Source: Candidatus Kapaibacterium sp. | Lineage (GTDB): Bacteria > Bacteroidota > Ignavibacteria > Kapaibacteriales > WFXC01 | Reading direction: 5' to 3' | Assembly: GCA_027082775.1 (NCBI GenBank) | Contig: JALWUI010000145.1 | Location: forward strand, 1 to 38,300 | DNA: 38,300 nucleotides | Shown: positions 1-8,475 of the stretch, piece after piece | Layout of the letters: each line of letters starts with the position of its first letter | Position numbering within the stretch: position 1 is the stretch's first letter | Program-made: the position numbers and the translations under genes | The notes under the pieces: generated by a model | Told to the model about the DNA's origin: nothing | What the model saw: only the letters and a program-made list of their open reading frames with translations | Databases searched by the model: none

Positions 1-522
1 AATCATCAAAGCTGCCTCTGTTTTCGCTTCTTCTACCATTGAGTCCAGCAAATACTTCTTTGCATCTTCCCGCGACATCCCGGTAATGCGCTCCAGGCGG
101 ATCAGTTGCTCTTCCCGCAACTGCTCTACTTCTTCCATCCGCTGCTGTACCTGTTGTTGCTGCTGCTGGAGCGACTGTTCCAGACTCTGCAACTGCTTTT
201 CCTTATTGCTCAGCAGTTCCAGCTTCCGGGTGATCCGATCTTCTCGCTCTTTGATCTCCTTCTCATATGCTCGCAGCTTTTCGTGCCGATCCTGCATAAT
301 CTGATCAAATTCCCGCTTTTTCCGATCCCACTCCGCCTTGACTTCCAGCAGCTTTTCTTTTTTGAGAATCTCTCCCTCTTTTTCGGCATCCCGCAGAATG
401 ACTTTGGCACGTTCTTCCGCATCCCTGATTTTCATTTTCAAGGAACGCTGGACCAGCCAATAGCCAACTCCTCCTCCCAGCAAGAAGCCAAGAATTGTCA
501 ACCCAACAATCCACCACTCCAT
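1..522 (-). CDS. rny: Ribonuclease Y, N-terminal part (runs off the left edge)
   Basis: RNase Y is a membrane-anchored endoribonuclease that starts mRNA decay. The 174 residues visible are the N-terminal third only. They show a transmembrane segment at about residues 4-24 and then a long charged coiled coil with a run of six glutamines. The family signature GMSREDAKKYLLDSMVEEAK comes just before the window edge; the KH and HD domains lie outside. The ATG at 522 is preceded by a strong AAAGGAG at good spacing. The gene is the last of the minus-strand group coiled-coil protein, zapA, structured RNA, rny. The alternative, another membrane-anchored coiled-coil protein, is unlikely given the signature. 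Confidence 0.93.
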   Translation of the reverse strand, partial: MEWWIVGLTILGFLLGGGVGYWLVQRSLKMKIRDAEERAKVILRDAEKEGEILKKEKLLEVKAEWDRKKREFDQIMQDRHEKLRAYEKEIKEREDRITRKLELLSNKEKQLQSLEQSLQQQQQQVQQRMEEVEQLREEQLIRLERITGMSREDAKKYLLDSMVEEAKTEAALMI

Positions 523-561
523 TGTTTTCTCCTTTCCGACTTGCTGTTCGACATCATCAAT

Positions 562-583
562 AAAAAAGCCGCATCATTCTGTC
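562..583 (-). terminator. 3' end and U-tract of the structured RNA
   Basis: On the minus strand the 3' arm of the closing stem ends in GATGCGGC followed directly by TTTTTTATT. The GC-rich arm plus U-tract suggests the transcript ends here. The pairing partner is more than 240 nt upstream, so this is not a classic local hairpin terminator. RNA processing is an alternative, with rny then read from its own promoter or by read-through. Confidence 0.45.
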
Positions 584-841
584 TGCGCTTGTAATGAAGC
601 GGATAGCTGGTAAGAACCCTTACCGGACACAGTGGGTGCTTGCCTGATTACCTTTTGCTTCCCCCGAACCCTGGGAACATCCGCCTGGATGTTCACGGTG
701 GATGACAGCGGGCCATCCACACGCAGGGTTACTGCTATGATAGCAGTTGGGGCCTGCAATCAGCAACCAGAGCCAAGCTCCCTTTTCGTTGAAACTGTCG
801 GTTCTTACCTTCGCTATAACGATCCGACAGAATGATGCGGC
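568..841 (-). ncRNA. ssrS: Structured RNA between zapA and rny, probable 6S RNA
   Basis: No credible reading frame fills the gap between zapA and rny, but the minus strand encodes a highly structured 274-nt RNA. Its ends form a perfect 16-bp stem (568-583 with 826-841), followed at the 3' end by six T (562-567). Nested inside are 603-607 with 813-817 and 609-618 with 800-809. A stem at 667-673 with 724-730 encloses two perfect hairpins (698-704/714-720 and 675-682/687-694). A further hairpin is at 586-601. A long closing stem, an open middle and small hairpins on the 3' strand resemble 6S RNA, which binds sigma-factor-loaded RNA polymerase. Known 6S genes often sit beside zapA. The length exceeds the usual 180-200 nt, so the class is inferred. 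I found no tmRNA, RNase P or SRP signature sequences. Confidence 0.6.
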
Positions 842-890
842 AAAGAAGCTTTGGCACTGTTACTGCCTGCTCAAGCTTCTATGGAAAAGA

Positions 891-1187
891 TCACCCATCT
901 TCAGCAGTAGCATCCGCAAGCCGCTGCTGAAGAAACCCGGTCATTTTCTCAATTTCCTGTTCATAAAGTTTTATCTGCAATGCCATTTGCTCGCAGCGAA
1001 CATCATATTCCTCTAACAGATTCAAAGCTGCTAAAACGGTGACGACTAAGGTTGAAACTCGATCCTGCCGCTGCTTCATTTGCCGCATCATTTCGTCAAA
1101 CCGGTGAGCCAGTCGCCGTACCCGTTCCGGATCCTCACAACGCAGCGTATACGTTTGCTCACCAATTTGCACCTGGACTGTTTCCAT
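891..1187 (-). CDS. zapA: Cell division protein ZapA
   Basis: ZapA is a small cytoplasmic protein that bundles FtsZ filaments at the division ring. At 98 residues it has the family's usual length. The N-terminal part has the typical short beta segment with the motif IGEQTYTLRCEDPERVRRLA. It leads into a long C-terminal helix (about residues 45-90) that forms the antiparallel dimer coiled coil. It lies 67 bp after a large coiled-coil gene and 49 bp before the structured RNA, all on the minus strand. This matches the usual arrangement of zapA upstream of 6S RNA in many bacteria. Confidence 0.9.
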   Translation of the reverse strand: METVQVQIGEQTYTLRCEDPERVRRLAHRFDEMMRQMKQRQDRVSTLVVTVLAALNLLEEYDVRCEQMALQIKLYEQEIEKMTGFLQQRLADATAEDG

Positions 1188-1254
1188 TCAGATAATTCAA
1201 ACTTTTCCAATCTTGCCTGCAAAGCCCATTTTTATGAACGTATGCCCATTGCGG

Positions 1255-2139
1255 TTATTGATCCGCTGGATAGCTTGCCAGAATCTGATCCAAGCGCTGG
1301 AGCACTGTCACAATGCGTTGCTCCAATCGCTGTTTCGCCTGCCGCTGCTCCTCTGACAATCCCCGTTGAGATGACCGTTTTACTGCTGCCAGCTCACTCT
1401 GCAACGCATCAATACGGAAGCGGTAGACCTCCAATTGCTCTTTGTATGCCTGCGCTTCCTGGTACCGTGCTTCCAGTTGCTCCAACTGGAGCTGGAGCCG
1501 GGCGTTCTCTTCCGCTAAACGTTCCACTTCTTTCCGTAATTGCTTTGCTTCCAGTTGGAGCTGCTGTTCCGCTAAGGCATCTTCCAGCTGCTGCAGTTGC
1601 TTGTGCAACTTATGCAGCTCCTCATTTTTCCGCACGATCTCTTTCTGCGCTAATCGATACTCATACTGCACCTGCTGCACCTGTTCCTCCAGTTGCTGAA
1701 GCGTTTGCTGCAACCGCTCGTACTCTGTACGATAATGTTCGAGTTGCTGTTTGGACTCCTCCTGCTGGTGCTGCCACTGCTGACGATCCTGCTCCCACTG
1801 CTGACGTTGCTGGCGAAGCTGCTCCAATTCCTCTCGCAGGTTCTGTTGCTGTGCACGCTGTGCCCGCTCCCGTTCCAACTGCTCCTGCAACACTCTATGA
1901 TGATGCTGCTCTAAGGCTGCCCGCGTTTTCCACTGATATAACTCCTGCTCCAATTGCCGAATGCGTTCCTCCTTTTCCTCCACTGCCGCTGCCAGCAGGC
2001 GGTACGTTTCCAGCTCTTCAACCTGGCGCCGCAGTCGGGCATTTTCTTCTCTCAACGCTGCGCACGTATCTGCCAGCCGCGGCAACTGCTCTCCAACTTG
2101 CTGAATAACGGTCCACAACGCTTGCAGCCGATCATCCAT
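1255..2139 (-). CDS. Long coiled-coil protein upstream of zapA, function unknown
   Basis: The 294-residue protein is almost entirely coiled coil from about residue 25 to 285. It is very rich in Gln, Glu, Arg and Leu, with repeated LEQLE, QQLEQ and LEEQV segments. There is no signal peptide, membrane segment or catalytic motif, so it is probably cytoplasmic. Its place directly before zapA suggests a link to cell division. By analogy, a coiled-coil partner such as ZapB would fit, but there is no specific sequence signature and ZapB is only about 80 residues. The start follows a GGTGGGAG about 10 bases upstream. The low-complexity composition makes homology calls from sequence alone unsafe. Confidence 0.75.
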   Translation of the reverse strand: MDDRLQALWTVIQQVGEQLPRLADTCAALREENARLRRQVEELETYRLLAAAVEEKEERIRQLEQELYQWKTRAALEQHHHRVLQEQLERERAQRAQQQNLREELEQLRQQRQQWEQDRQQWQHQQEESKQQLEHYRTEYERLQQTLQQLEEQVQQVQYEYRLAQKEIVRKNEELHKLHKQLQQLEDALAEQQLQLEAKQLRKEVERLAEENARLQLQLEQLEARYQEAQAYKEQLEVYRFRIDALQSELAAVKRSSQRGLSEEQRQAKQRLEQRIVTVLQRLDQILASYPADQ

Positions 2140-2236
2140 TCGTCCGATACTCCCACCTTATTTGCAATCTCAGGAGTGTAAAGTTACGAAAAATCAGGTA
2201 GACACGTGCACCGATCTTCCCGGTTTGCTGCTTTCC

Positions 2237-2797
2237 TCAGAGTGGTTGCATTGCTGCTTCCGGACTATGCGGGAACTGATGACGAAGGCGTTCCAGCAGC
2301 GCCTGAAATGCCGGGAGATTATGATGCTGCAAATAATGTGCGATACCCTGCCAGTACAGCAAGGTAGCGCTCCGGGGATTGTCAGGATATTGTTCGACAG
2401 TCGCCGCTAACAACTGCTCGGCTTCATCAAATTTGCCTCGCGTCAGCAGCAAGCGCGCACGCGCAAGGCGCAGCACCAGCCGCAGGTCTTCGGCTGAGAG
2501 CACTCCGTGCACCGCTTCAACCAGCGCTCCCCGACGATCCAGAAAAAACATCGACGGGGTCCATATTGCCTGATACTGCCGCCGCAATGTGGCTTCCCGA
2601 TAAATATCCGCTTTGAGCAGCACAAACCACTGCTCCAACTCCTCCATCACCTCCGTCACCGTATAGGTCTGGCTATAGAGTTTCTGACATCCCAGGCATC
2701 CCTGTTTCTCAAATTGCAGAAAAATGCCCCGGCGCGTTCTGGTCGCCAACTGCTGTGCCTGTGCAAAATCCGTCTGCCAGCGACTCCAATCAACCAT
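2237..2797 (-). CDS. Thioredoxin-fold protein with C-terminal helical repeat region
   Basis: The first 110 or so residues read as a thioredoxin-like domain: a WSRWQTDFAQAQQLA opening, a CLGC redox pair at residues 34-37, and a cis-proline site in IWTPSMFFLDRRG. The remaining 70 residues look like TPR helices (GKFDEAEQLLAATVEQYPDNP). No signal peptide is evident, so a cytoplasmic thiol-disulfide or scaffold role is inferred. The chosen ATG overlaps the end of the transporter gene by 8 bases. A GTG at 2821 would add eight residues but lacks a clear Shine-Dalgarno. It is the last gene of the run pyrE, M42, tamB, perM. Confidence 0.75.
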   Translation of the reverse strand: MVDWSRWQTDFAQAQQLATRTRRGIFLQFEKQGCLGCQKLYSQTYTVTEVMEELEQWFVLLKADIYREATLRRQYQAIWTPSMFFLDRRGALVEAVHGVLSAEDLRLVLRLARARLLLTRGKFDEAEQLLAATVEQYPDNPRSATLLYWQGIAHYLQHHNLPAFQALLERLRHQFPHSPEAAMQPL

Positions 2798-3902
2798 TCC
2801 CCTGAGATCCTGTTGTTGCACTTGCTGACTTGGATGCTGACGGCGAAGCAGGAATTCCCCCCATCAGAACCGCCAGCGGTTTGAGTGGCGGAACATTTTC
2901 GCAAATAATTTTCAGGGTTGCAATCATCGGCACAGACAACACCATCCCAATCAATCCCCACAGCCATCCCCAAAAGATCAAAGCAACCAGCACCAGTAAG
3001 GGGCTGAGGTCTAAACTCTCCCCCATAATTTTGGGCTCAATGACATTCCCAATCACCATTTGCATCCCTGTCAGAATACCGCCCAGCAATAATGCCAGTC
3101 CCAGATCTCCGAACTGAATCAAAGAAAACAGGGACGGCAACAGGGTAGCAACGATAGATCCAAAGTTGGGAATGTAATTGAGAAGAAAAGTCAGCACCCC
3201 CCACAGGAGGGCAAAATCAACGCCAAAGAGTGCCAGAATAAGGGTGGCAATGCTGCCGGTTGCCAGACTGATCAAAGTTTTTGTAAAAATGTACTGTCGC
3301 ACCTGATGGTCAATATTCCGAACAATGTGCTCCAGTCGTTCCGCATACTGCGGATAAAAGGCTTTCCGCAGCTTTTTTCCCACATCGCCGGTACCGGCAA
3401 GGATAAACATCATAAAAAACAGCACCAGGAAAAAATTTGTCAGAAAGGCAAAGATGGATCCCAGGCTGGAGGTCAAAACAGTGGAAAGCGCTGAAATGTC
3501 GATCAGTTCCTGCCAGGAAATGTCAGCAACCAGATCCCGAAGCTGCGACCGCTGGATAGTTTCCCAGAAGGACTGAATGAGAAAATCAATCCGCTGCTGG
3601 TAGCGGGGTAGCGCCGCAACGAAAGCATCAACGGTGGAATACACACCCAATGCAAACAGCGTCACAATGGCAGCAACCGCAATAAGCACAATTGCAATGG
3701 TAATGGGCATTGGAATGCCTCGCCGCTGCGACAGCGATGCTACCAGCGGCTTAAAGAGGTAAGAAAGGAAGATAGCAATCACAAACGGAATCAGGATCGA
3801 GCGCAACTGGTAAAATACAAATCCAACGGCGACGGTAGCCAGAATGATCAGTGGAATACCCAGAAGCCGAATTTCCCGAATGAGAGGATCGCGCCCATCC
3901 AT
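2790..3902 (-). CDS. AI-2E family transporter (PerM/YdiK type)
   Basis: This is a 370-residue polytopic inner-membrane protein with about seven or eight hydrophobic segments. The family-typical C-terminal half carries LLNYIPNFGSIVATLLPSLF and the later segment GLIGMVLSVPMIATLKII. The superfamily exports small solutes or signals, but substrates vary and none can be assigned here. The frame is open further upstream, but the ATG at 3902 is preceded by GGTGA at ideal spacing and sits 7 bp after the tamB stop, so it is the likely start. That Shine-Dalgarno contains the tamB TGA, which suggests coupled translation. The 3' end overlaps the thioredoxin-fold gene. Confidence 0.88.
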   Translation of the reverse strand: MDGRDPLIREIRLLGIPLIILATVAVGFVFYQLRSILIPFVIAIFLSYLFKPLVASLSQRRGIPMPITIAIVLIAVAAIVTLFALGVYSTVDAFVAALPRYQQRIDFLIQSFWETIQRSQLRDLVADISWQELIDISALSTVLTSSLGSIFAFLTNFFLVLFFMMFILAGTGDVGKKLRKAFYPQYAERLEHIVRNIDHQVRQYIFTKTLISLATGSIATLILALFGVDFALLWGVLTFLLNYIPNFGSIVATLLPSLFSLIQFGDLGLALLLGGILTGMQMVIGNVIEPKIMGESLDLSPLLVLVALIFWGWLWGLIGMVLSVPMIATLKIICENVPPLKPLAVLMGGIPASPSASKSASATTGSQGNG

Positions 3903-3909
3903 AAAAACA

Positions 3910-6900
3910 TCACCAACTGTATCGATACAACACTTTGATTTCGTATTCACGTTGCTGACTGAGCAAAGATTGTGTTTGAACCACGCTCCGCCGAATCTGG
4001 ACGACCAGACCACGAAGCGCTTCAACATTGGTCAAACTCCCCAGAGGAAAGTTAATTTCAAACGTTGCACGACTGATGTCTCCCACTTCCCCTCCATACT
4101 GCCACAATACTCCCAGGGGGGCGATTTCGCCACGCAGCCGAATTTCCGCCTGCGTCAGGTCCCAATCCCCAAAAGTTTCCGACTGTCGGAGCACAATGTC
4201 GGCACTGCGAATAATGCCAGTGCTTTGCAGCACTTCTGTGATAAATTTCGATAACCCGGAGGAAATGCCCGACGAAAAGATGCTTGCCAACTGCGGATCG
4301 CTGCTTCCCTGCTGAAATTCTGCTTTTGTTTTACCGAACAAAATCAAAAAAATGCTATTTGCCTGCACCTCCTGTGGATCCCCTGTCTGTTCCTCCCCGT
4401 TAATGTAGTAAGCAAAGCGTAATTTCGGCGCTTTTTTCGTGCCCTGAATGTAGATGATCACCCGATACGTTTGCACCTCCTGGTCTACAAAACGGCGACC
4501 GCGCAATTCTGCTACCAGATCCAGCTCAGGGTTATCAATGCCGGTGCGAAAAGAAATCCGCCCTTCAGCAGAAAAAATCCGATAAAACTTGTACGTTGAT
4601 CCCTTGCGGACAATTAACTCACCATAGAACTCCGGCTTGCCCGTAAGTGGATTGGTCATATAATACAACGGCTCCGGAGCTTCCAATTCCGCCACCAGTT
4701 GCTCGAAAGGACTGAAGTCCATTGTCACCAGAACGGATGTTCGAAAGTGAATGGTCAGGAAATAGTGCAGTCGATCTAAAAATGAAGGGTGCAAATTCGG
4801 TAGCTCTGCTACCGGTTTCGCCGCTGTATCTCCCACCGTCTGGTACAGTTCATCGGGGCAGTTGCGATCCAATCGCAGCCGCTTGCCATTCTGATACACA
4901 ATCCGCTCGTAGCAATACGGTTGCTGAAAGTTTTCCATATCCTGCTGTTCGGGGAAAAACAGCACCGCTTTCAGCACATCAATTTCTCCGCTCAACGATG
5001 GCAGCTCTAAGGAACCGGATAATCGCAGTGGAGTGCGAGTTCGGAGGACAAGAGTACCATAGAGTGCCGGGTTGACTGCCTGCGTTGCCCGGCTCATTAC
5101 CAGTAATTTTGCTGTGTGTAACTGGAGATCGAACTGCTTGAGCGAAAAGCTGGGGAGAAAAACAAAACCTCGAAGCTCTGCTCTGCCATCGGACAGATCC
5201 TCTGGCATATTCTGCACATTCAGCGAGCGAATAAAAAGAGTATCCTTGCGAAACGTAATTCTTCCCTCGACGCGGTATCGAATATTCGTAGCCGGGACGA
5301 CGAACTGTCCCCGATCAATGTTTGCTTCCCCCCGATACACCAATCGATCCGGCAGATATCCACTAAGCTGAAGCTGGAGCTGCCAGACCCCCGTGAGATC
5401 CGCCACAAAGGGGAGAAAAGACTGGAGCAGTGCCAGCGGCATACGCTCAGCAACGACACTTGCATACAGCGGGCGCGTTGTATCAACGGCAAACTGCCAG
5501 TCCTGAAAATTGATCTGGAGTGGCAATTGCTGCAACACCAATTGCAGCCGTGGCTTTGCGCGATCCGTCAATACTGCCTCTCCCTGCCAGACCTGGTATT
5601 GGTACCGCAGTGTACCGGCAAAAATTCCCAGCCTCTGACGCTGGAAAAAGAGAGTATCTGTTGCCCATTCAATATAAATCTCCGGTTCTGCCAGCGCGCC
5701 CTGCACGACCATCTCACACCGGCGAACCGTGCCCTGCAAGGTACTGAGTAAAGCGGTACTATCCAGTCCAAGGATCTGGTGGAACACAGGATGAAATGCC
5801 TCATTGGTCACTGTCAGCGTCAGATCAGCCCAATCAGCAAACCGCCAGATTCCCCGAACACGAATGCTGTCTCCGTAAATACCGGCAAATTCCACCTGTT
5901 CGAATGTTATGGCTGCCGGCGTCAGATACGCCCATACAGGGCGCGTCGCCCCCCACTGAAGCTGGCGATACCGAATGCTTGCAGTATCTAACTGCACCTG
6001 AAGTCGGGCATTCCCCGTAATCACTGTTCCTGCCAGTGCCAGCCGCATAGAATCAGAGGCAAAAGCCACCGTACCTTCAATGCGAACACTGTCTCCCCGA
6101 CGGTGAAAAACCGCACTTCCCTGCCAGATATCCAGTTGATTTACGCGCAATCCGTAAGGTAAACGTGCAACGATGTGAACCTGATCCCGCTCAGGCTCCG
6201 GGAACAATTGCTGCTGAATGCTTCCCGTTATGGCAAAAATCTGGATGGTATCGCTGGCTGTGTGGAGATCGAAATTCACAAGCTGGAGTGAATCAATGTG
6301 CAGCATGCTCGCCTGTTCAGGATACTGAATCACCCGTCCTGTCAAGGTCCCCTGAAACCAGAGGGCAAAATCTGGCAGCAACGGCTGCAAGTAGGCAGCA
6401 TTAAGCAAATGGAGGGAAAAGCGGCAATCCACAGAATCCTGAAACATCCGCTCTGGCTTTGCAGTGGTATCCGCAAAGAGCCGGACCGACTGAACAAAGT
6501 ATGCTGCAAGCTCCGTGGAATGGTGCACCAGACTGTGCACCAGAGCTGCCCATCGAAATGTTCCATCCAGACGAACGGTTGCAAAATCAGAGCGCAACGC
6601 TACCGATCGCCCCGCAGAACTTCGATCCGACAGCAATTGCAGGGTAAACGGCAGAAAACTCCGGTCTTTCCAATCGACGCGATCCACCTGCGCCGTTAAT
6701 TGCCCGACAAAATCATCTACCGTTGCGCCCTGACCGGCTAAACGCACCTGTGCGGTCACCCGAAAAGGCAATGAAGGCAAGAGTTGCTGCAACGCCAGTT
6801 GATCCATCTGGAGCGCAACATCATACCGGGGCGTTGCGGTATCCACGTAGACCCATCCCTGCACCCGTAAGTTGCGTTGCAACGCAGCATCGTGATAAAA

Positions 6901-8412
6901 GACCAGAGAATCCAGAGACAGCCGTTGATCCCGATAGCGGGCAGCGAGCAGCAGTTTCCCAATCTGTCCGGATTCCACAGTGGAATGGCGAAGCGTTAAC
7001 GCCAGCGTTGCCTGGCTATTTTCCAGAGTCGTTCCCTGCAAACAGCCCTCAATGGTACCGGTAAGCCGGGTAGACGGAAACAGCCGCTGACTGAACTGCT
7101 GCAAATTCAGCTGCCGGAATTGGAGTCGCACACAGTATCGATGTTTTGCAAGGTCATACTGCACTTGCCCCTGCACCGGAGCCGCATCGGCGAGTGCCTG
7201 CACTTCGACCGTCGCCCTGACAGGGGTACCGTCGAACTGCAATTGCCGAATGCGCAGTGAATCCAGATCCTGAAGCATCGGGGGAAGCGCTACAGGGAAA
7301 ATTCGGCGAAGATCCGAACGAAAGACGACCGCTGATGCCGCCGCCGTGGTAAAGCGAGACTGCTCCAGCGATGTTGCCAGTGTTCCGGCACCCCGGAGCT
7401 GGAGGAAACTGTTGCCAGCAGCAAGCCTGAACCGCCGAATCGCTATACGCCGATTCTGAAGGTCGCCCACTGCCTGAAGATATACCGAACCTTCACCGGG
7501 TGGCAGTTGGGGTAGAAACAGCCGGAACTCTTCCATCCGGAGGGAGTCTGCTTCCACTGACCACCGAGCAGCAAGTGCATCCTGATCGCCTGCAATGAAA
7601 GCCTGGAGGCTATCAGTCTGGATATTCAGCCGGACCGACGAGCCAGCGCTTTGCACCATCGCGTTGAAAATTTCCAGTGCATCCCCGGCTTTGCGAACGG
7701 TTCCCGTCGCATTGCGAAGTCGAAAAGAAGAGAATCGATCAATGAAAGCAAGCTGTTTGAGAAACACCGTGATCATTGTACCATCGGTGCTGCCAGCCAG
7801 TTGTGCTTGCAATGCCAGACTATCCAGTTGCAACCGATCTACTAAGAACCGATCAGCAGGAGCGTGTAACCGGCGTTCGTCGATGTGCACCAATTGACCG
7901 CTGCGGATTTCCAGTTGGTCGATCCGGTAAGACCAGGGAGTAGCCGTCGATACAGTCGTATCCGGTCGCACAAGGCGCTGATAATTCCACCACTGCTTCT
8001 CCCGACGGCGGTAGAGATACACTTTTGGCTGATCGATCAGCAGTTTCGAGATCTCAAGGTGACGCCGAAGCACCGTCTCGATATTGTAGTCAATGCGGAT
8101 CCGAGGAATAAAGGCAAGCGTATCCCCATCGACGACCAGCAGGACATTCTCCAGGCTCAATGTATTCCACAATGTACCGCCAACGTCTCCGATGTGGAAA
8201 GTCGCACCGGGCAGGAGCATCCGGTTAATCGAGCTTTCGATTGTGCGCAGCACCAGGGAGCGGACCGGAGGAAGCTGAAACAATCCGATCACGCCTACCG
8301 GGAACAGCAGCAGAAGCAATACGATACCCCCAACAATTCGTCGGAATGACCATCGAGATCGCCGGCTGCCCGGTGATGGCTGTGCTGATGCTGGGGACTG
8401 CTGTTCCGACAT
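3910..8412 (-). CDS. tamB: TamB-like translocation and assembly module protein
   Basis: This 1500-residue protein has a short basic N-terminus and one membrane anchor (about residues 25-47). A very long beta-rich repetitive body follows, then a C-terminal TamB/DUF490 domain over roughly the last 400 residues (for example ELRGRRFVDQEVQTYRVIIY and PEVQANS/ILFGK-like stretches). TamB-type proteins bridge the periplasm as a hydrophobic groove. They are linked to outer-membrane protein assembly and lipid transport, usually with a BamA-like partner, which is not in this window. Family lengths of 1200-1700 residues fit. It lies 63 bp after the M42 peptidase gene and 7 bp before the transporter. Confidence 0.88.
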   Translation of the reverse strand: MSEQQSPASAQPSPGSRRSRWSFRRIVGGIVLLLLLFPVGVIGLFQLPPVRSLVLRTIESSINRMLLPGATFHIGDVGGTLWNTLSLENVLLVVDGDTLAFIPRIRIDYNIETVLRRHLEISKLLIDQPKVYLYRRREKQWWNYQRLVRPDTTVSTATPWSYRIDQLEIRSGQLVHIDERRLHAPADRFLVDRLQLDSLALQAQLAGSTDGTMITVFLKQLAFIDRFSSFRLRNATGTVRKAGDALEIFNAMVQSAGSSVRLNIQTDSLQAFIAGDQDALAARWSVEADSLRMEEFRLFLPQLPPGEGSVYLQAVGDLQNRRIAIRRFRLAAGNSFLQLRGAGTLATSLEQSRFTTAAASAVVFRSDLRRIFPVALPPMLQDLDSLRIRQLQFDGTPVRATVEVQALADAAPVQGQVQYDLAKHRYCVRLQFRQLNLQQFSQRLFPSTRLTGTIEGCLQGTTLENSQATLALTLRHSTVESGQIGKLLLAARYRDQRLSLDSLVFYHDAALQRNLRVQGWVYVDTATPRYDVALQMDQLALQQLLPSLPFRVTAQVRLAGQGATVDDFVGQLTAQVDRVDWKDRSFLPFTLQLLSDRSSAGRSVALRSDFATVRLDGTFRWAALVHSLVHHSTELAAYFVQSVRLFADTTAKPERMFQDSVDCRFSLHLLNAAYLQPLLPDFALWFQGTLTGRVIQYPEQASMLHIDSLQLVNFDLHTASDTIQIFAITGSIQQQLFPEPERDQVHIVARLPYGLRVNQLDIWQGSAVFHRRGDSVRIEGTVAFASDSMRLALAGTVITGNARLQVQLDTASIRYRQLQWGATRPVWAYLTPAAITFEQVEFAGIYGDSIRVRGIWRFADWADLTLTVTNEAFHPVFHQILGLDSTALLSTLQGTVRRCEMVVQGALAEPEIYIEWATDTLFFQRQRLGIFAGTLRYQYQVWQGEAVLTDRAKPRLQLVLQQLPLQINFQDWQFAVDTTRPLYASVVAERMPLALLQSFLPFVADLTGVWQLQLQLSGYLPDRLVYRGEANIDRGQFVVPATNIRYRVEGRITFRKDTLFIRSLNVQNMPEDLSDGRAELRGFVFLPSFSLKQFDLQLHTAKLLVMSRATQAVNPALYGTLVLRTRTPLRLSGSLELPSLSGEIDVLKAVLFFPEQQDMENFQQPYCYERIVYQNGKRLRLDRNCPDELYQTVGDTAAKPVAELPNLHPSFLDRLHYFLTIHFRTSVLVTMDFSPFEQLVAELEAPEPLYYMTNPLTGKPEFYGELIVRKGSTYKFYRIFSAEGRISFRTGIDNPELDLVAELRGRRFVDQEVQTYRVIIYIQGTKKAPKLRFAYYINGEEQTGDPQEVQANSIFLILFGKTKAEFQQGSSDPQLASIFSSGISSGLSKFITEVLQSTGIIRSADIVLRQSETFGDWDLTQAEIRLRGEIAPLGVLWQYGGEVGDISRATFEINFPLGSLTNVEALRGLVVQIRRSVVQTQSLLSQQREYEIKVLYRYSW

Positions 8413-8475
8413 CCAGACCGTTACCCTGCTACTTTCTGCCCATCAGGGCTCAGTGACGCATAGCTGCCACCTGTG

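Noticed and set aside
574-835. Short open frames on both strands in the zapA-rny gap
   Set aside because: The translations show no family pattern, and the bases are explained by RNA stems.
568-841. tmRNA, RNase P RNA or SRP RNA as the identity of the structured RNA
   Set aside because: I could not find the tRNA-like ends of tmRNA, the conserved P4 core sequences of RNase P, or the GGAA-capped helix 8 of SRP RNA.
1080-2108. Long plus-strand open frame of 342 codons, rich in Ala and Pro
   Set aside because: It is the antisense of zapA and the coiled-coil gene. The bias of Gln/Glu/Leu codons removes stops on the opposite strand; the translation is low complexity with no domain, and it crosses two minus-strand genes.
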